Shown here: positions 36,084-45,686 of the stretch, in pieces
Position numbering within the stretch: position 1 is the stretch's first letter
Layout of the letters: every line of letters begins with the position of its first letter
Assembly: GCA_900104565.1 (NCBI GenBank)
Contig: LT629952.1
Span: forward strand, 1,425,604 to 1,489,603
Direction of reading: 5' to 3'
Source of the DNA: Ruminococcaceae bacterium Marseille-P2935
Lineage (GTDB): Bacteria; Bacillota; Clostridia; Oscillospirales; Ruminococcaceae
Length of the DNA stretch: 64,000 nt
Made by a program: the position numbers and the translations under genes
The notes under the pieces: generated by a model
The model's input: the letters and a program-made list of their open reading frames with translations, nothing else
Database searches by the model: none
What the model was told of the DNA's origin: nothing

Positions 36084-36111
36084 AAAAAACCGTCTTAATT
36101 CCATAAGACGG
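36084..36111 (-). terminator. Terminator of the HPr-like gene
   Basis: Perfect stem CCGTCTTA / TAAGACGG, six-base loop, followed on the minus strand by six T, ten bases past the stop. Confidence 0.88.
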
Positions 36112-36120
36112 CGCAGGGCT

Positions 36121-36351
36121 TTAGTCAATGATAAAATTTTTAACCTTATCCAAAAAATCTTTCGGCTCATTATCGTGAATGTTTACCTGAATAGGCTGGC
36201 CTAAATCCAAACTTAAAATACCCATAATCGATTTTCCGTTCACTGCATACCGGCCGCTTAGAAGGTCAATATCGAAAGGGCAGCCCTCGGCATAGGATAC
36301 AAATTTTTTTACATCGCTGATTGTATTCAGCTGAATGGTTACCGTTTTCAT
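36121..36351 (-). CDS. HPr-like protein lacking the phosphorylatable histidine
   Basis: 76 residues with an HPr fold pattern. The usual GLHARPA segment with His15 is replaced by LNTISDVKKFV, so it cannot accept phosphate from EI, while the Ser46 region is kept as NGKSIMGILSL (Ser41 here). This resembles the logic of Bacillus Crh, which also lacks the histidine, but similar Clostridial proteins are uncharacterised. Monocistronic. A regulatory rather than transport role is inferred. Confidence 0.85.
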   Translation of the reverse strand: MKTVTIQLNTISDVKKFVSYAEGCPFDIDLLSGRYAVNGKSIMGILSLDLGQPIQVNIHDNEPKDFLDKVKNFIID

Positions 36352-36728
36352 GCTATTTTCTTATTCCTTTCCTGTTATTTTATCTATTGTATGCCTGTAA
36401 CCTGTTTTTTTCAAGTAGTAAAATTCTGCCCTTTGCCATCAATTTTTAGTTATTTTATTACTGCAACCATAATTTTATATTTCAATTCCATTGATAAATT
36501 ATTTTATTTTTATTAAGGGGAAAATTCATGTATAATAGTAAAGAGTGATATTCTTCAGGGTGGCGATTGCAATTTTAAACTATACCAAAAGCCCCAAGAA
36601 CAGATCCGTTCACGTTGCTCACCTCCCTTATGAACAATCATGCTCTTATCATCCCTCTGCTCTGCGTGATAAGGGCCGCTTTTCCCAACTATTTTTTGCC
36701 GGCGCAGAGCGGCGGAATGGAGCATACT
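36352..36728. other. Divergent region upstream of mtaB
   Basis: About 375 bases. TATAAT at 36531-36536 with TG just before it is a likely plus-strand -10; the -35 is poor. The following 190-base leader contains CTCTGCG and CGCAGAG arms that could pair shortly before mtaB. No gene. Confidence 0.45.
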
Positions 36729-38024
36729 ATGAAAGCTGCATTTTTCACCCTTGGCTGTAAAGTGAACCAGTATGAGAGCCAGGTGCTCAGCCAGCTGTTT
36801 TCGGCCGAGGGCTTTGATATTGTAGACCCCAACGACGAGGCCGATGTCTATGTCATTAATTCCTGTACGGTAACTGCATCGGGAGATAAAAAAACCCGTC
36901 AGATGCTCCGGCGGTTTAAACGGCAAAATCCAGCCGCCGTAGTTGCACTTACCGGGTGCTTTCCCCAGGCGTTCCCCGACGCAGCCGAAAAACTGCCCGA
37001 AGCGGATGTAATTACCGGTGCTTACCGCCGGGCTGATTTGCTGGTGGGGGTTCGCCAGGCTTTGGCCGGTGCAGGACGCTTTGTACAGATTGTTCCCCAC
37101 GAAAAAGGAGAAGCCTTTGAACGGATGCGTGCATCCTCCTTTGAGGGCCGCACCCGCGCCTTTTTAAAAATAGAGGACGGATGTGAACGCTACTGCTCCT
37201 ATTGCATTATTCCAACCGCCCGGGGGCCAGTGCGCTCAAAGCTGCCGGAGGATATTACCAGCGAGCTGACCGAACTGGCTGCTTCTGGTCATAAGGAGGC
37301 CGTGCTGGTCGGAATTAACCTTTCCTGCTATGGAAAGGAGCTGGGATTGCGGTTAATTGACGCGATTCAGATAGCCTGCAGGGTGGACGGCATTCAGCGG
37401 GTGCGCCTAGGTTCGCTGGAGCCGGAGCTGCTGACCCCTGAAGATATTGCGAAAATGGCCTCGGAGGAAAAAATGTGCCCGCAGTTCCATCTTTCCCTGC
37501 AAAGCGGATGTGACGCAACTTTAAAGCGTATGAACCGCCACTACACTACCCAGGAATATATGGAAATCGTCAATAACCTGCGCCAGTCCTTTGGCAATGC
37601 GGCCATTACCACCGATGTGATGGTCGGCTTTCCCGGAGAAACGGAAGAGGAGTTTTTGCAATCATTGGAATTTGTGCGCAAAGTAGGTTTTGCCAAGGTG
37701 CATGTGTTCGCTTATTCCCGGCGCGCCGGCACTCGTGCTGATAAAATGCCGGACCAGGTTCCCCAGGAGGTAAAGGAACAGCGCAGCCATAAAATGATAC
37801 AGGCCTGTGAAGAAACCCGCCAGGCTTTTTTAAAGAATCAGATTGGACTGACTGAATCTGTTTTGTTTGAAACGGTAGATGAACAGGGTATTTATACCGG
37901 GTACACCAAAAACTACACACCAGTTTATTTATATTCTATCGAAAATTTATGCGGAACAATACAAAATGTCGTCATTACCGGCCTGGAACGGGATGGCTGC
38001 AGCTGCCTGTTGGCAAAAGGATGA
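36729..38024 (+). CDS. mtaB: tRNA (t6A37) methylthiotransferase MtaB
   Basis: Radical SAM enzyme converting t6A to ms2t6A at position 37 of ANN-decoding tRNAs. Start at ATG 36729, with GGAG six bases upstream (431 residues). N-terminal MTTase domain with Cys10 (LGCKVNQYES), Cys46 (NSCTVT) and Cys77 (TGCFPQ) for one cluster; radical SAM triad Cys152, Cys156, Cys159 in CERYCSYC; C-terminal TRAM-like end. The MtaB subtype follows from GCKVNQYES. Confidence 0.94.
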   Translation: MKAAFFTLGCKVNQYESQVLSQLFSAEGFDIVDPNDEADVYVINSCTVTASGDKKTRQMLRRFKRQNPAAVVALTGCFPQAFPDAAEKLPEADVITGAYRRADLLVGVRQALAGAGRFVQIVPHEKGEAFERMRASSFEGRTRAFLKIEDGCERYCSYCIIPTARGPVRSKLPEDITSELTELAASGHKEAVLVGINLSCYGKELGLRLIDAIQIACRVDGIQRVRLGSLEPELLTPEDIAKMASEEKMCPQFHLSLQSGCDATLKRMNRHYTTQEYMEIVNNLRQSFGNAAITTDVMVGFPGETEEEFLQSLEFVRKVGFAKVHVFAYSRRAGTRADKMPDQVPQEVKEQRSHKMIQACEETRQAFLKNQIGLTESVLFETVDEQGIYTGYTKNYTPVYLYSIENLCGTIQNVVITGLERDGCSCLLAKG

Positions 38025-38031
38025 TAAAAAT

Positions 38032-38060
38032 TTGACGAACAACAACACATCCTGTAAAAT
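38032..38060 (+). promoter_or_regulatory. Promoter of the symporter gene
   Basis: TTGACG, 17 bases ending in TG, TAAAAT. It starts within 10 bases of the mtaB stop and leaves about 180 bases of leader. Confidence 0.75.
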
Positions 38061-38248
38061 AGAACCGTCTGTTGAGGAATGGATTTTCTTCTTTAAAGCT
38101 TAGGGCGAAGGTGGACTTTTCCAATTGGGTTTGTATCAAAGTTACGCTGGCATTGGAATATTGCTGCTTGGCAGGCCGTTCCTCTCAATTGCGGCACCCA
38201 CCTCAGCAATCGAAAATTTTATGATAAAACAGCGAGGAGAGTTTGAGG

Positions 38249-39652
38249 TTGAATTTTTTGGAACAAGTCCAGATTGTTGCGGAAAATCTGGTAGGAAAAG
38301 TAAACGGTTTTTTATGGGACTTTGCGTTATTGATCCTGCTTTGCGGAACCGGGATCTATTTTACCTTCCGCCTGAAATTTATTCAGGTGACAAAATTTAA
38401 AGAAAGTTTTCAGCAAACATTCGGCCAGATAAAGCTAAAAGGCGCTAAAGCAGATGCAAGCGGAATGTCGTCTTTTCAGTCTCTGGCCACGGCTGTAGCA
38501 GCCCAGGTGGGTACCGGAAACCTGGCGGGCGCCGCCACTGCTATGATCGCAGGCGGCCCCGGCGCTATTTTTTGGATGTGGGTAAGCGCCTTTTTTGGCA
38601 TGGCAACCATTTTTGCCGAAGCCACCCTGGCCCAAAAGCATAAAACCACCCGGGACGGCCACGTAATAGGCGGACCGGCTTATTACATCCAGGCAGCCTT
38701 TAAAGGCCGTTTTGGTAAAATATTAGCGGCTGTTTTTTCGGTATTGATTGTGTTTGCCCTTGGTTTTATGGGCAACATGGTACAGTCCAACTCCATTGGC
38801 GACGCTTTTCATAACGCTTTTGGCATAAGCCCTCTTATTGTTGGTATTCTTGTGGCAGTTGCCGCTGCGTTTATCTTTTTGGGCGGGGTAAAAAGAATTG
38901 CCTCGGTAACCGAAAAAATCGTCCCCATTATGGCACTGTTATATATTGTTGGTTCGCTGATTATTGTTTTTGCAAACATTACCAACCTTCCCGAGGCCTT
39001 CCGCCAAATATTTGTAGGCGCATTTCATCCACAGGCGGTTGCCGGTGGAGTGATTGGCATCACCATTCAAAAATCCATCCGTTTTGGTGTGGCCAGGGGG
39101 CTTTTTTCTAACGAGGCCGGTATGGGCTCTACCCCCCACGCCCATGCAATTGCCAAGGTAAAACACCCCTGCGAACAAGGCGTTGTTGCTATGATGGGCG
39201 TGTTTATTGATACCTTTATTATTCTGACCCTGACCGCGCTGGTCATTCTTACTACCGGCGTGCTGGATCAAGGCTATGCAGGGTTGTTAGAGGGCGTAGC
39301 CCTGACCCAGGCTGGGTTTGTCGCACAGTTTGGGCAGTTTGGCAATGTGTTTATTGCAATCTGCATGCTATTCTTTGCATTTTCCACTATTATTGGCTGG
39401 TACTTTTTTGGTGAAGCAAACATTAAATACCTGTTCGGCAAAAAAGCAGTGAAGTTCTATGCTGCCCTGGTGGTGGGTTTTGTGGTGTTGGGCTCCTGCC
39501 TGAAGGTAAAACTGGTATGGGATCTGGCTGACTGCTTTAACGGGCTGATGGTAATTCCGAACCTGCTTGCCCTTCTGGTGCTGAGCGGAAGTGTGGTAAA
39601 GCTGCTAAAAGATTTCGACAGCAGCCGGAAGGAAACCTCGCCTTTAGAGTAA
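38249..39652 (+). CDS. Sodium:alanine symporter family protein (AGCS)
   Basis: Sodium-coupled amino acid (alanine or glycine) importer in the cell membrane. About 467 residues and ten or more helices. Family signatures: FQSLATAVAAQVGTGNLAGAA, GGPGAIFWMWVSAFFGM, FSNEAGMGSTPHAHA. No ATG fits; of the TTG codons, 38249 has AGGAG nine bases upstream; 38243 is an alternative. The long leader may be regulatory. Confidence 0.93.
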   Translation: MNFLEQVQIVAENLVGKVNGFLWDFALLILLCGTGIYFTFRLKFIQVTKFKESFQQTFGQIKLKGAKADASGMSSFQSLATAVAAQVGTGNLAGAATAMIAGGPGAIFWMWVSAFFGMATIFAEATLAQKHKTTRDGHVIGGPAYYIQAAFKGRFGKILAAVFSVLIVFALGFMGNMVQSNSIGDAFHNAFGISPLIVGILVAVAAAFIFLGGVKRIASVTEKIVPIMALLYIVGSLIIVFANITNLPEAFRQIFVGAFHPQAVAGGVIGITIQKSIRFGVARGLFSNEAGMGSTPHAHAIAKVKHPCEQGVVAMMGVFIDTFIILTLTALVILTTGVLDQGYAGLLEGVALTQAGFVAQFGQFGNVFIAICMLFFAFSTIIGWYFFGEANIKYLFGKKAVKFYAALVVGFVVLGSCLKVKLVWDLADCFNGLMVIPNLLALLVLSGSVVKLLKDFDSSRKETSPLE

Positions 39653-40061
39653 GCTTTCTGGGTAATGGCACCCTGACTTCTCAGGTTGTGCTGCCGGCAT
39701 CGCGGCTGGTTCATGGGAAAGCGTATTGGAAAACCTGCACAGCATCAAACAATTTGCCTGCCAGCAAAGGGACTTTTACCGGTAGGCATCTCAAGACGCA
39801 TGAAAGATTCTTTCGCTCATATCATTCGACCCACTGCCCGTAAACGGGAAGCGCATGACCCCGGCAGTCGCTCTGTATGAACCATGACAACTATTCGTAG
39901 TTCGTTTCTCTCGGTCCTTGAAGAGAAAGCCTTTTACAGAATACCTGCGGTAGTTTCCACACCAATAAAAAACGCACCCAAAAGATGGTTTGCTGGTTTA
40001 TTTTTATATACCGGCCATTGGTTTTTCATTAATAATTGATTACGGTTTTAACAAATGCCTT

Positions 40062-40089
40062 AAGGGCGGCGGTAACTTCTGCCGCCCTT
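40062..40089 (+). terminator. Plus-strand terminator 1
   Basis: AAGGGCGGC / GCCGCCCTT with a ten-base loop, followed by TCTCTTTTAATTTTTTT. Confidence 0.62.
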
Positions 40090-40255
40090 TCTCTTTTAAT
40101 TTTTTTCCAATAATCACACAGTCAACACATAACAGGGGTATTCTAGGATCAGTGGTTTTGACTCAGAGCAAAGCCACCAAATTCCCTCCATTTTAATAAC
40201 CCCTGTGTGGAGCTTCTCTCATTCCGCCAATTGGTTCTTCCGCTCCACCAATATA

Positions 40256-40289
40256 AAGCAGGCAAGCATGGGTCAGCTTGCCTGCTTTT
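40256..40289 (+). terminator. Plus-strand terminator 2
   Basis: 12-bp perfect stem AAGCAGGCAAGC / GCTTGCCTGCTT, eight-base loop, then TT. Confidence 0.72.
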
Positions 40290-40391
40290 CTGTATAACTT
40301 CAGCTTAAAATTTTAGTTTGCACTTACTAACTGCTGTGCAAAGAATCTGCCTTCCATACAAACAGCCGTTCTTTACAGGTTTACATACATC

Positions 40392-40424
40392 AAGAGCTGC
40401 CCCAACAACAGGGCAGCTCTTTTC
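40392..40424 (+). terminator. Plus-strand terminator 3
   Basis: 11-bp perfect stem AAGAGCTGCCC / GGGCAGCTCTT, eight-base loop, T-rich tail continuing to 40440. Confidence 0.7.
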
Positions 40425-40431
40425 TTTTTCT

Positions 40432-41100
40432 CTATTTTTTCATTGGCAGGATGTTTTTATAAACCCCCGTAAAGGTTGGAGTAATAATTTTATCCATATG
40501 GTAAGAGCCAAAAAACCACCGTTTAAAGCGGCACTGTTTGGAAACCTGGGAAAAAAAGCTGTTCAGGTGATTAATCCGGTTCGATTCCAAATCAATAAAA
40601 TCCTTCACTTCGTTACAGCACTCATGGGTGAGCACATAGTCCACCACAAATCCCCGCTCCTCCAGGTTTTTCATAGCCGCCTGCAGCTGTTCTTCGCTGG
40701 GCATTTCCTGGGGCCACCAATAGCCGCTGCTTATCCGTTCGTCCATATCCTGGCTCTCGCCGCCGCCGCAAACAAATATGTAATCGGAGTTGATACAAAA
40801 AATACTTCCCCGGCAAAGGTACCGCAGCTTGCCCGAAACAACCCGGGTTTGGCCACCCATCCATTCTTCCTGCGGGAAATTTTGCAGCAGCTCCTGGTTA
40901 TCATGGGTTCCGTCTAAAAACAAAACGGTATATTTGCGCTTTCCAATCCATTTCAGCATCTTTTGCTCTGCTTTGGAACCGTCCCAAACAAAACCGAAGT
41001 CCCCCAGCACAATAAGGTAATCATCCTTCTTCAGCTTTTTCAGTTCCTTTGCGCGGAACCGTTCCATATCCCCATGCATATCGCCGGTGATGTATACCAC
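40432..41100 (-). CDS. Metallophosphoesterase
   Basis: Calcineurin-like phosphoesterase of unknown substrate. GTG 41098-41100 is chosen because GGGAGG lies nine bases upstream; the ATG three codons earlier touches that site. 222 residues with GDMHGD, GDFGF, GTHDN (a variant of GNHD), LTHEC and GSYHMDK, covering the di-metal motifs, though two deviate from consensus. No membrane or signal segment. Confidence 0.82.
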   Translation of the reverse strand: MVYITGDMHGDMERFRAKELKKLKKDDYLIVLGDFGFVWDGSKAEQKMLKWIGKRKYTVLFLDGTHDNQELLQNFPQEEWMGGQTRVVSGKLRYLCRGSIFCINSDYIFVCGGGESQDMDERISSGYWWPQEMPSEEQLQAAMKNLEERGFVVDYVLTHECCNEVKDFIDLESNRINHLNSFFSQVSKQCRFKRWFFGSYHMDKIITPTFTGVYKNILPMKK

Positions 41101-41470
41101 TGGCCTCATCCTCCCATGCTATAGTTATACTTCTAAATACGATAAGGTCTAAAAACGGGCTCTTCCAAAACAGATGCTCGGCTCTTCACAGCCGTTAGCC
41201 GGCAAGACCTGAAAATAATTTTTGTGAAAAGAAAATCTCCGTTCCCGATTGGATTGGCAAAACAGGGTCTGTCGGCCTGCAGCACAAAACCGAAGCTAGA
41301 ATCATTTTATACCCGCCTTTGGAAGGGCGCCGTACCCATACAATAAACAAGGGCATTTCCGGCAGGTTAAACTAGTAACATCACCTGCGTTCTGCCTTCC
41401 ACAGGCTTCCACCTATTTGATTACAGTATTGTAACGGCTGGGCCCCGCTTTTTATTGGATGAAACAGCGC
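41101..41470. other. Intergenic region
   Basis: About 370 bases between two minus-strand genes. No gene and no clear terminator recognised. Confidence 0.45.
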
Positions 41471-42754
41471 TTACCGGACTGCAGCAGCAATGGCCTGTTC
41501 CAAGTCTGCAATAATATCGTCTGCATCCTCCAGGCCGATGGAGAGGCGAACTGTTTCAGAAGTGATGCCCGACTGTCTAAGCTGCTCTTCATTCAGCTGG
41601 CTGTGGGTGGTTGTTGCAGGGTGCACCACCAACGAGCGTACATCGCCAACATTTGCTACATGGCTGATCAGTTTCAGCGAATCGATAAATTTGCCGCCGC
41701 TGTCCCTGCCGCCTTTCAGCCCAAAGGTAAAGACGCAGCCTGCACCTTTGGGCATGTATTTCATCATTAGGTCATGATATGGGTCGTCCTCCAAAGCGGG
41801 GGCATGTACAAAGGTAACATCCGGGTGTTTTTTTAAATACCGAGCCACCTTCAAGGTATTTTCGCAGTGGCGCTGAATGCGGACTGCCAGGGTTTCAATC
41901 CCCTGTAAAATTAAAAATGCGTTAAACGGGGACAGACAGGCACCTACGTCACGCAGCAGAATTGCCCGCAGACGCAGGGCAAACGCAGCCGGACCCGCTT
42001 TTGCAAAAATCATACCATGGTAACTGGGGTCGGGTTGATTGTATTGGGGGAAGCGTGGGTTCCCTTCAAATTTAAAGTTGCCCGAATCCACCACAATACC
42101 TGCCATAGCAGTACCGTGGCCGCCTAATAATTTAGTTGCAGAGTGGATGACAAAATCCGCACCAAATTCAATAGGCCGGCACAGGTAGGGGGTAGTAAAG
42201 GTAGAGTCCACAATCAGGGGGATTCCATAGCGGTGAGCAATTTCAGCCAGCTTTTCAATATCTGCCACATTAGCGTTGGGGTTGCCAACACCCTCTACAA
42301 AAAAGGCGCGGGTCTTATTGGTAACTGCATTTTCCCAGGCTTCAAAATCATCTGGGTTTACAAATTTCACTTTAATTCCCAGTCGGTCCAGAGTAACGCC
42401 AAACATGTTAATTGCACCGCCGTAAATGCAGATGGAAGAAACAATCTCATCCCCGGCATTGGCCAGATTCAAAATCATATTAAACATGGCAGCGTGCCCC
42501 GAAGAAAATGCAACCGCTGCAACACCGCCGTCCAACGCCGCCACACGGGCCTCCAGCATGTCGGTGGTGGGGTTCTGCAGCCGGGCATAAATATTGCCGG
42601 GCTTGGAAAGGCTGAACAAATCCTGGGCGTATTCGGTGCTTTCAAAGGTGTAGGCAGTTGTTTGGTAAATGGGAACCGCCCGGGAATGGGTATCACTGTC
42701 CGGGGTCTGTCCAGCGTGGATGGCTAACGTGTTAAATTTATAATTCTGTTCCAT
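41471..42754 (-). CDS. O-acetylhomoserine sulfhydrylase / Cys-Met PLP enzyme
   Basis: PLP enzyme of the cystathionine gamma-synthase family that makes homocysteine from O-acetylhomoserine and sulfide. 427 residues is the MetY length, longer than CGS. Signatures: [29 protein letters not shown], and the PLP lysine Lys208 in [22 protein letters not shown] near the end. AAGG precedes the ATG. I see no SAM riboswitch upstream. Confidence 0.93.
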   Translation of the reverse strand: MEQNYKFNTLAIHAGQTPDSDTHSRAVPIYQTTAYTFESTEYAQDLFSLSKPGNIYARLQNPTTDMLEARVAALDGGVAAVAFSSGHAAMFNMILNLANAGDEIVSSICIYGGAINMFGVTLDRLGIKVKFVNPDDFEAWENAVTNKTRAFFVEGVGNPNANVADIEKLAEIAHRYGIPLIVDSTFTTPYLCRPIEFGADFVIHSATKLLGGHGTAMAGIVVDSGNFKFEGNPRFPQYNQPDPSYHGMIFAKAGPAAFALRLRAILLRDVGACLSPFNAFLILQGIETLAVRIQRHCENTLKVARYLKKHPDVTFVHAPALEDDPYHDLMMKYMPKGAGCVFTFGLKGGRDSGGKFIDSLKLISHVANVGDVRSLVVHPATTTHSQLNEEQLRQSGITSETVRLSIGLEDADDIIADLEQAIAAAVR

Positions 42755-43221
42755 ATGCCTTGACGCTCCTTTATCTTCCGTTAGATTGTAAGCAAACTTT
42801 AAGAAAACCGACCTGTTCCAGCCGGTGTACGCCCTTTTATTATAACAGATTTTCTGCTATAATAATGTAAATATTTTCAACAATTTTTTCGGGAGCTCAC
42901 CGCCTCTCTTCCGGCAGAATGCGCCCGGTTCATTTTATGATACCGTAAACACAGCGTGCGATGGTATACATTGGCCATTGCGATATGGCAGGCCGTAAAT
43001 AAATATAATAAGTACGCTACGGTTGTTCCTACGCTTTGCGTATCAATCTGTTAAATTCCTGGGCAGGCACTGTTTTTGGTATTACACCGGTACGCATAGT
43101 GAACAGGATATTGACCACAGTTATGGCGCTAAAGCGCTATTGCCGTTTTGGACGGTGTTTTCAGTCACAAAGATGTTTCCAACAAAAAAGACTACCCATT
43201 ACTGCACGGAGGATTTGCAAA
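42755..43221. other. Divergent intergenic region
   Basis: About 470 bases between the MetY-type gene (minus) and the DacF-like gene (plus). Minus-strand TATAAT near 42838-42845 and plus-strand TATAAT near 43007 are candidate -10 boxes without strong -35 boxes. No gene. Confidence 0.45.
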
Positions 43222-44556
43222 ATGCGAAAAGTTGCTATCGGTTTAGTTTGTATAATATTATTTTCTTTTTTGGCCACCCCTGCTTGGGCGGCCGAGGAAT
43301 CGCCCTATACCCCCAATGTAGAGGTAACCGCCAAATCGGCTTATTTAATCAACATAGACACCGGAACATTAATCTACCAGAAAAACCCCAATGAAAAAAT
43401 AAACTCGGGCCCTTTAAATAAGCTTATGGCAATTATTTTGGCGCTGGAAACTGCCCCTGACATTGATGCAACCAAAACTAAATTAACCGCCTCCATGCAG
43501 GACGAACTGTACCGAATTGGCAAAGGCAACATTGCCCTGGCAGGCATCTCTTTGGGGGAAGAGCTGACGATTCGCCAGCTGATTTATGCAACCCTGATGC
43601 AGTCGGCCAACGAAGCGGCCATGATGCTGGCAAACTATGTAGGGGACGGGTCAATTGATTATTACCTGGAGCTTGCCAACAAAAAGGCCCAGGAAATTGG
43701 CGCCGTAAACACCCATTTTGCCAACTCTCACGGCCTGTATGATGAGGGGAACTATACCACGGCCTACGATATGTATTTGATCACCAAATATGCCATTGAC
43801 AATATTCCGCAGTTTATGGAGCTGGCAAGCCAGACCTCCTATGCTACCGGGCCGACCAACAAACACGAAAACCTGCAGTGGAATTCGTACAATTACATGA
43901 TGGTAAAAGGGTCTCGTTATTACTACGCCCCGTTAAAAGGCATTATTGTGGGTTCATTATCCCAGGTGGGAAGATACATGATATCAACCGCAACCCTGGA
44001 TGGGAATACCTATATGCTGGTACTGATGGGTGCCGATTTTGACGAAGAAGACAACCTTGCTTTTACCGAAACCCGGGCGCTTTACAACTGGGTATTTGAC
44101 TCTTTTCGCGTAAAAACCCTGCTGGAGGTTGGGGAAAGCAAGGGAGAAGCCCCGCTGAAGCTGGCCTGGAAGAAAGACCATGTAAAGCTGATCAGCGCCG
44201 AGCGGTTTACCGCCCTGGTGCCGGATGAAGTTGAGGTTTCGAGTATTCAATATGTGGTGGGCGGTATTGACGAACCAGTGCGCGCCCCGGTAAAAAAAGG
44301 CCAGGAGATTGGTTATGTAAGCCTTATGCTTGCGGGGGAAGAGATTGGACGGGTACCGCTTGTTTCGGCTGAATCGGTGGAGGCCAATGCCCTGCTTGTG
44401 TTTACAGATAAAATTGAGATGCTGTTTGCCTCCTTCTGGTTTAAGTTTGTAGTCGTTTATGCTGTGTTGCTGTTCATTTCTTATGTATTCATTATGATTT
44501 TACGAAACAAAAACAAACAGCGCTACCGCACTGTACGCCACCGCAAAAAAATGTGA
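43222..44556 (+). CDS. Catalytically inactive DacF/PBP5-like protein with C-terminal membrane anchor
   Basis: 444 residues from ATG 43222 with GGAGG nine bases upstream; signal peptide about 1-23. The fold matches D,D-carboxypeptidases, but the catalytic SxxK reads PLNK (Pro64 in place of Ser, Lys67 kept) and KTG reads IVG (242-244). Only SAN (128-130) is intact. The C-terminus carries a true membrane helix (about 412-434) and a basic tail, unlike the amphipathic anchor of its two paralogues. It cannot work as a serine acyl-transferase; a binding or regulatory role at the wall is inferred. Confidence 0.85.
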   Translation: MRKVAIGLVCIILFSFLATPAWAAEESPYTPNVEVTAKSAYLINIDTGTLIYQKNPNEKINSGPLNKLMAIILALETAPDIDATKTKLTASMQDELYRIGKGNIALAGISLGEELTIRQLIYATLMQSANEAAMMLANYVGDGSIDYYLELANKKAQEIGAVNTHFANSHGLYDEGNYTTAYDMYLITKYAIDNIPQFMELASQTSYATGPTNKHENLQWNSYNYMMVKGSRYYYAPLKGIIVGSLSQVGRYMISTATLDGNTYMLVLMGADFDEEDNLAFTETRALYNWVFDSFRVKTLLEVGESKGEAPLKLAWKKDHVKLISAERFTALVPDEVEVSSIQYVVGGIDEPVRAPVKKGQEIGYVSLMLAGEEIGRVPLVSAESVEANALLVFTDKIEMLFASFWFKFVVVYAVLLFISYVFIMILRNKNKQRYRTVRHRKKM

Positions 44557-44998
44557 TAAAAGGCCGAAATAAACATAGAAGATAGCTGCTTGACAGGCAT
44601 TTTAGCTTTGTAGAAATAGTTGCTGTGCCGATGAATCGGGCAATGTTAACTACCGCCTGTATTCCTGCCTGAAACGGACAGAATGTCAGCAGCAAAACAA
44701 CGGGTTGCAGGGGGTATATCGTCGGTTAACCAGCATGCCAATCTAGACCGTATGCCCGGGCAGGGTTTTGCAAATGCCGCCGAATTGAAGCATACCGGCA
44801 TTACTGCTGCACCTACCAGTCTGACTGCATCCTGAACATAACAGCTGCTTTGGCAGAGCGGAAAAAACCGACAGAATATTGCTGACATCATATCCAACAT
44901 CTTCAGGCTTTCTTGTGGAGGTAGCCGCGTCATCATAGGAATAATCTTTTCCTATAAGAATTTAAGCCAAAAAATTTGTGGGGGGAGAGAAAGGTGTT
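44557..44998. other. Intergenic region
   Basis: About 440 bases; no gene, promoter or fold that I can support. Confidence 0.4.
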
Positions 44999-45385
44999 AT
45001 GAGCAAAAAACAAAAAATAATTGTAAGCGCACTGTTGATTGCAGTAATACTTTCTATGTGTTTGCCTTGGTTTGGCGGGGCACGGAAAGTGCAGGAAATT
45101 CGAGGTACCATTGTTTTATTGCATCCCATCACTATTTGCTGCATTGTATTATCGGTTGCGGGCATATGGGCATCAAGCTTAAAGTACGCAAACGCATTAG
45201 CAACGACAGGCCTTTGCGGAATGATAGGAATGGAGCTGCATTATTTTCTCACCTGGCATATTCAAACGGTAAGCGGTAAATTTTCGGTAACAGACAGCTT
45301 TCATCTGGCTTATCCGGAATTTTATGTGGGGTTGGGGTTAACTGTGCTTACCTTCCTAACCTACATCATTTTTTTGAATCCCTGA
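44999..45385 (+). CDS. Small integral membrane protein, unknown function
   Basis: 128 residues from ATG 44999 (the preceding GTG frame only adds the ribosome site). Basic N-terminus MSKKQKIIV then about four hydrophobic segments (8-27, 43-62, 68-85, 108-127). No family recognised. Followed by a terminator, so monocistronic. Confidence 0.65.
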   Translation: MSKKQKIIVSALLIAVILSMCLPWFGGARKVQEIRGTIVLLHPITICCIVLSVAGIWASSLKYANALATTGLCGMIGMELHYFLTWHIQTVSGKFSVTDSFHLAYPEFYVGLGLTVLTFLTYIIFLNP

Positions 45386-45416
45386 AAAAAAGCAACTAAA
45401 ATATACTCCTAACGAT

Positions 45417-45457
45417 AAGGGCTGTAGTATGCTGTGCGGCAATGCTTCAGCCCTTTT
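45417..45457 (+). terminator. Terminator of the 44999 gene
   Basis: AAGGGCTG / CAGCCCTT with inner pairing, then TTTTG; 32 bases after the stop. Confidence 0.72.
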
Positions 45458-45520
45458 GTTATTTTGCAAACCAGTAGAAAAAAGGAACATTTCTGCAAGG
45501 AATACAAGCATAAACTGTTT

Positions 45521-45559
45521 AAAAACACTTTGGCTTATGGTTTTAGCCAAAGTGTTTTT
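45521..45559. terminator. Strong 15-bp hairpin
   Basis: Perfect AAAAACACTTTGGCT / AGCCAAAGTGTTTTT, nine-base loop, T/A tract on both sides; insulates the TetR operon. Confidence 0.8.
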
Positions 45560-45686
45560 CGTGATACCGCTTCAAAGCGAAAACACCTGAAGCTTATGCA
45601 CCATCTTAATATTTTGTTTCTTGCCCGCTAACCGGGTGTTTTTTGCAATTTTTGGTGAATCTGAAGAAATTCCCGCCTAACCAAAA

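Larger units (their letters stand above)
39653..40431. other. Intergenic region with three plus-strand terminator hairpins
   Basis: About 780 bases after the symporter. No gene seen. Hairpins at 40062, 40256 and 40392 all carry T-rich tails on the plus strand, more than needed to end one transcript. Confidence 0.5.

Noticed and set aside
39686-39880. Plus-strand frame after the symporter
   Set aside because: Low-complexity composition without a ribosome site or family match.
40585-40600. GGTTCGATTCC, a tRNA T-arm-like string
   Set aside because: It is coding sequence of the phosphoesterase; no acceptor or anticodon arm can be folded around it.
42755-42900. Possible SAM riboswitch before the MetY-type gene
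   Set aside because: The leader is short and lacks the conserved SAM-I core sequences.
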